Shown here piece after piece: positions 8,962-10,704 of a stretch of 10,704 nt of DNA. The stretch is taken from the NCBI GenBank assembly GCA_021825225.1, contig JAKAIH010000041.1:1-10704 (forward strand). Direction: 5' to 3'. The position numbers and the translations under genes were made by a program. Each line of letters opens with the position of its first letter. Position 1 is the first letter of the stretch. Below the pieces are notes generated by a model that had not been told where the DNA came from, did not search any database, and saw only the letters and a program-made list of their open reading frames with translations. Origin of the DNA: Pseudomonadota bacterium. Lineage in GTDB: Bacteria > Pseudomonadota > Gammaproteobacteria > Burkholderiales > SG8-39.

Positions 8962-8967
8962 TATAAT
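8962..8967 (+). promoter_or_regulatory. Candidate -10 box for the MGMT-xerD unit
   Basis: A consensus TATAAT occurs 60 bases before the MGMT ATG, in the 276-base gap that separates it from typA. No good -35 hexamer lies 16-18 bases upstream. A second AT-rich patch (8997-9019) is closer to the gene and could also contribute. Confidence 0.45.
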
Positions 8968-9027
8968 CAAACCTTCTCGGCGGTCCGCAGTCCGGATAAA
9001 TACTATATACAAAACATAAAGTTAGCC

Positions 9028-9501
9028 ATGAGCGCTCGCTTTCAAGCCAAGTTGGACACGCCATTTGCCCTGGTGGGGATACGCACCGAGGGCGATGCGC
9101 TGGCGGAGATCGTGTACCTGCCGCGCAGCGCGGGCACCCTGGCGCCCACAAATGCGCTCGCCGGGCGTGCCTGCAGGCAGATCGAAAAATATGCCGCTGA
9201 TGCGGACTACCGCTTTTCGCTGCCGCTGAAGCAAGTTGGCACGGCGTTTCAGCGGCGCGTGTGGGACATGATTGCCGCGATCCCCCGCGGCCGGACCAGC
9301 ACCTACGGCGATATCGCACGCGCGCTGCGATCGGCACCGCGCGCGGTAGGGCAGGCCTGCGGCACGAATTATTTTCCGCTCGTGATCCCCTGCCATCGCG
9401 TCGTCGCCGCCAAGGGCCTGGGCGGCTTCGCTCATACGAGCGGCGGCTATCTGATCGAGGTCAAGCGCCGGCTGCTGCTGCATGAATCCTGCGCGATATG
9501 A
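9028..9501 (+). CDS. ogt: Methylated-DNA--protein-cysteine S-methyltransferase (O6-alkylguanine repair)
   Basis: A 157-residue suicide repair protein that transfers alkyl groups from O6-alkylguanine or O4-alkylthymine in DNA to its own cysteine. The active-site motif I-P-C-H-R-V-V places the acceptor at Cys122 with His123 and Arg124. The helix-turn-helix region is TSTYGDIARAL (91-101), Arg105 is the likely arginine finger, Asn114 the hinge asparagine, and Glu153 in LLLHE completes the Cys-His-Glu network. The usual N-P after the hinge reads N-Y here. Length is that of a plain Ogt-type enzyme with no AdaA methylphosphotriester domain, so this is not full-length Ada. I use the ATG at 9028; the frame is open upstream to 8893 but those residues are unlike the family and would cover the promoter. 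Its TGA ends 12 bases before xerD, so the two are probably co-transcribed. The symbol ogt is by class. Confidence 0.93.
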   Translation: MSARFQAKLDTPFALVGIRTEGDALAEIVYLPRSAGTLAPTNALAGRACRQIEKYAADADYRFSLPLKQVGTAFQRRVWDMIAAIPRGRTSTYGDIARALRSAPRAVGQACGTNYFPLVIPCHRVVAAKGLGGFAHTSGGYLIEVKRRLLLHESCAI

Positions 9502-9513
9502 CATGCGAGCACC

Positions 9514-10416
9514 ATGCTAGAGCACGACACCGCCTTGCTGGATGAGTTCTGCGACCATCTCTGGCTGGAGGATGGCCTGTCCAGGAACACGCTGGCGGCT
9601 TACCGGCGGGATCTCACCCTGTACGCGGACTGGCTGGCGCGCGAGCGCTCGCGCCCGCTGCTCGACACCCGCGAGGAGGATCTGTCGGCCTACTTCGCCT
9701 TTCGCTACACCCAGGCGAGGCTGCGCGCGAGTTCGCAGGCGCGGCTGCATTCGAGCCTGAAGCGTTTTTTCCGCTACGCCTTGCGCGAAAGCCGGGTCGC
9801 CGCCGATCCGACGCTCAAGCTGGACACGCCGAAAAAGCCGCAGCGCTTCCCCAAGTCGCTCACCGAAGCCGATGTGGAAGCGCTGCTCGCCGCGCCGGAG
9901 GTGGAGTCCGCCCTGGGCCTGCGCGACCGCGCCATGCTGGAGATGCTCTACGCCACCGGCCTGCGCGTGTCCGAACTGGTGGCGCTGAAGCTGATCGAAA
10001 TCAACCAGGATATGGGCGTGGTGCGCATATTCGGCAAAGGCAGCAAGGAACGCATGGTGCCGATGGGCGAGGAAGCTTCGGCCTGGCTCACGCGCTACCT
10101 GAAGGATGCGCGGCCGCGGCTGCTCGCGCGCGCGCAGTCCGATGCGGCGTTCGTCACCGCGCGCGGCGCGGCGATGACGCGCCAGGCCTTCTGGTATCTG
10201 ATCAAGAGGCACGCGCGCACGGCGGTGCCGGGCAAGCCCATGTCGCCGCACACGCTGCGCCACGCCTTTGCCACCCACCTTCTGAACCACGGCGCCGACC
10301 TGCGCGTGGTGCAGATGCTGCTCGGCCATGCCGATATTTCCACCACGCAGATCTATACGCATGTCGCGCGCGAACGCTTGAAGTTGCTGCACCAGAAACA
10401 CCATCCGCGCGGATAG
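9514..10416 (+). CDS. xerD: Site-specific tyrosine recombinase XerD
   Basis: This 300-residue cytoplasmic recombinase works with XerC at the chromosomal dif site to resolve chromosome dimers before division, under FtsK control. An N-terminal SAM-like core-binding domain spans about residues 5-93 (SRNTLAAYRRDL, FFRYAL) and the catalytic domain about 112-290. All catalytic residues are present: Arg151 (GLRVSEL), Lys175 (GKGSKER), His246 and Arg249 (PHTLRHAFATHLL), His272 (LLGHADIST) and nucleophile Tyr281 (QIYTHV). The C-terminal end LLHQKHHPRG resembles E. coli XerD rather than XerC, and the length is the family norm. XerD as opposed to a mobile-element integrase is supported by this end and by the housekeeping neighbours. 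The start at 9514 follows the MGMT stop by 12 bases with only a weak Shine-Dalgarno, consistent with coupling. Confidence 0.96.
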   Translation: MLEHDTALLDEFCDHLWLEDGLSRNTLAAYRRDLTLYADWLARERSRPLLDTREEDLSAYFAFRYTQARLRASSQARLHSSLKRFFRYALRESRVAADPTLKLDTPKKPQRFPKSLTEADVEALLAAPEVESALGLRDRAMLEMLYATGLRVSELVALKLIEINQDMGVVRIFGKGSKERMVPMGEEASAWLTRYLKDARPRLLARAQSDAAFVTARGAAMTRQAFWYLIKRHARTAVPGKPMSPHTLRHAFATHLLNHGADLRVVQMLLGHADISTTQIYTHVARERLKLLHQKHHPRG

Positions 10417-10477
10417 ATATGTACGGCGTCCTGAGCACCGTGAAATACCGCCAGCGGAATTGCGCGCTGCGCGCGCC

Positions 10478-10528
10478 AACCCTGTGTTCTGCGCGGATAA
10501 GAGGCGCATCCGCGCAGAACACAGGGTT
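10478..10528. repeat. Perfect 21-bp inverted repeat after xerD
   Basis: The left arm (10478-10498, beginning AACCCTGTGTTC) is matched base for base by its reverse complement (10508-10528), around a 9-base loop. It begins 62 bases after the xerD stop. No clear T-tract follows (AATGATAAAA comes next) and no target-site duplication flanks it. It would fold into a very stable hairpin and may terminate or protect the xerD transcript, or be a dispersed extragenic palindrome. Confidence 0.85.
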
Positions 10529-10579
10529 AATGATAAAAACCAGGGCAACGCGGGGGTTTTGCACAAGATCGTCGATTGC

Positions 10580-10603
10580 GCGCGGACAGTTTCTCGTCCG
10601 CGC
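10580..10603. repeat. Second inverted repeat upstream of the ybaK start
   Basis: GCGCGGAC (10580-10587) pairs perfectly with GTCCGCGC (10596-10603) around an 8-base loop. A flanking TTG/CAA pair extends the stem if a 2-base bulge is allowed. It lies 57 bases before the ybaK ATG, in the spacer that also holds the larger palindrome. It could be a leader structure or another extragenic palindrome. Confidence 0.55.
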
Positions 10604-10659
10604 AAGATCCCAGCGGTGAAACAACAGGAAGCACGATCCAAGTCGATGCATCGAACACG

Positions 10660-10704
10660 ATGAGCAAGAAAGAACATATCTCCGAAACACCGGCGACGGC
10701 GTTC
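10660..10704 (+). CDS. ybaK: Probable Cys-tRNA(Pro) deacylase YbaK, 5' end only
   Basis: Only 15 codons are inside the window, reading MSKKEHISETPATAF. This matches my memory of the N-terminus of betaproteobacterial YbaK proteins (M-x-K-K-E-H-x-S-E-T-P-A-T-x-F), which hydrolyse Cys-tRNA(Pro) mischarged by prolyl-tRNA synthetase. The position after xerD on the same strand also fits an order I recall from this group. No strong Shine-Dalgarno precedes the ATG. No catalytic residue is visible in this fragment, so the call rests on a short match plus context. Confidence 0.6.
   Translation, partial: MSKKEHISETPATAF

Noticed and set aside
8893..9027. N-terminal extension of the MGMT by 45 residues
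   Set aside because: The residues do not look like the family, and the region holds a TATAAT and AT-rich promoter-like sequence.
9514..10416. Phage- or island-type integrase next to a palindromic attachment site
   Set aside because: The sequence follows chromosomal XerD to its last residues and sits among housekeeping genes; there is no direct repeat, tRNA or phage gene nearby.
9517..10677. A 386-codon open frame on the minus strand
   Set aside because: It is antisense to all of xerD, and the part beyond it reads through the large palindrome. No family features.
10419..10690. Several small open frames on both strands across the xerD-ybaK spacer
   Set aside because: Their peptides are made of the two palindrome arms read in succession, giving related words on both strands. 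They lack ribosome binding sites and are by-products of the inverted repeat.

Overview
The window is high-GC chromosomal DNA from a Gram-negative bacterium, most likely a betaproteobacterium. This rests on protein character (a BipA close to the E. coli protein, a XerD with the proteobacterial C-terminus, a periplasmic TAXI-type TRAP transporter) and on the order MGMT - xerD - ybaK, which I recall as common in Betaproteobacteria. No finer placement is justified. No IS element, CRISPR array, phage gene, tRNA or rRNA was seen, and coding density is high.

Layout. (1) Bases 1-3520, minus strand: four tightly packed genes read right to left: a periplasmic SIMPL/DUF541 protein, an MFS transporter, a small alpha/beta hydrolase, and a lipoprotein of the putative-aminopeptidase family cut by the left edge. 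The hydrolase start lies inside the end of the MFS gene, and the hydrolase stop shares a base with the lipoprotein start, so the set is probably one translationally coupled operon. (2) Bases 3521-3698: a divergent intergenic region with a TATAAT -10 candidate for the plus-strand genes. (3) Bases 3699-6818, plus strand: a TAXI-family periplasmic solute-binding protein and a fused DctQM-type TRAP permease. A strong intrinsic terminator and a second perfect hairpin lie between them. (4) Bases 6819-6894: a convergent intergenic gap with two hairpins. (5) Bases 6895-8751, minus strand: typA/bipA, a ribosome-associated GTPase. (6) Bases 9028-10416, plus strand: an O6-methylguanine-DNA methyltransferase followed 12 bases later by xerD. 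(7) Bases 10417-10659: an intergenic region with a perfect 21-bp inverted repeat. (8) From 10660: the first 15 codons of a probable ybaK (Cys-tRNA(Pro) deacylase), cut by the right edge.

Functionally, the TRAP pair forms a complete sodium- or proton-driven uptake system for an unidentified organic anion. The minus-strand cluster looks like an envelope-oriented operon of unknown purpose. The right half is housekeeping: translation/stress GTPase, DNA alkylation repair, chromosome dimer resolution and probably tRNA proofreading. I found no convincing previously undescribed system. The most unusual items are the octapeptide tandem repeat on the hydrolase tail, the large palindrome after xerD, and the double hairpin inside the TRAP operon.
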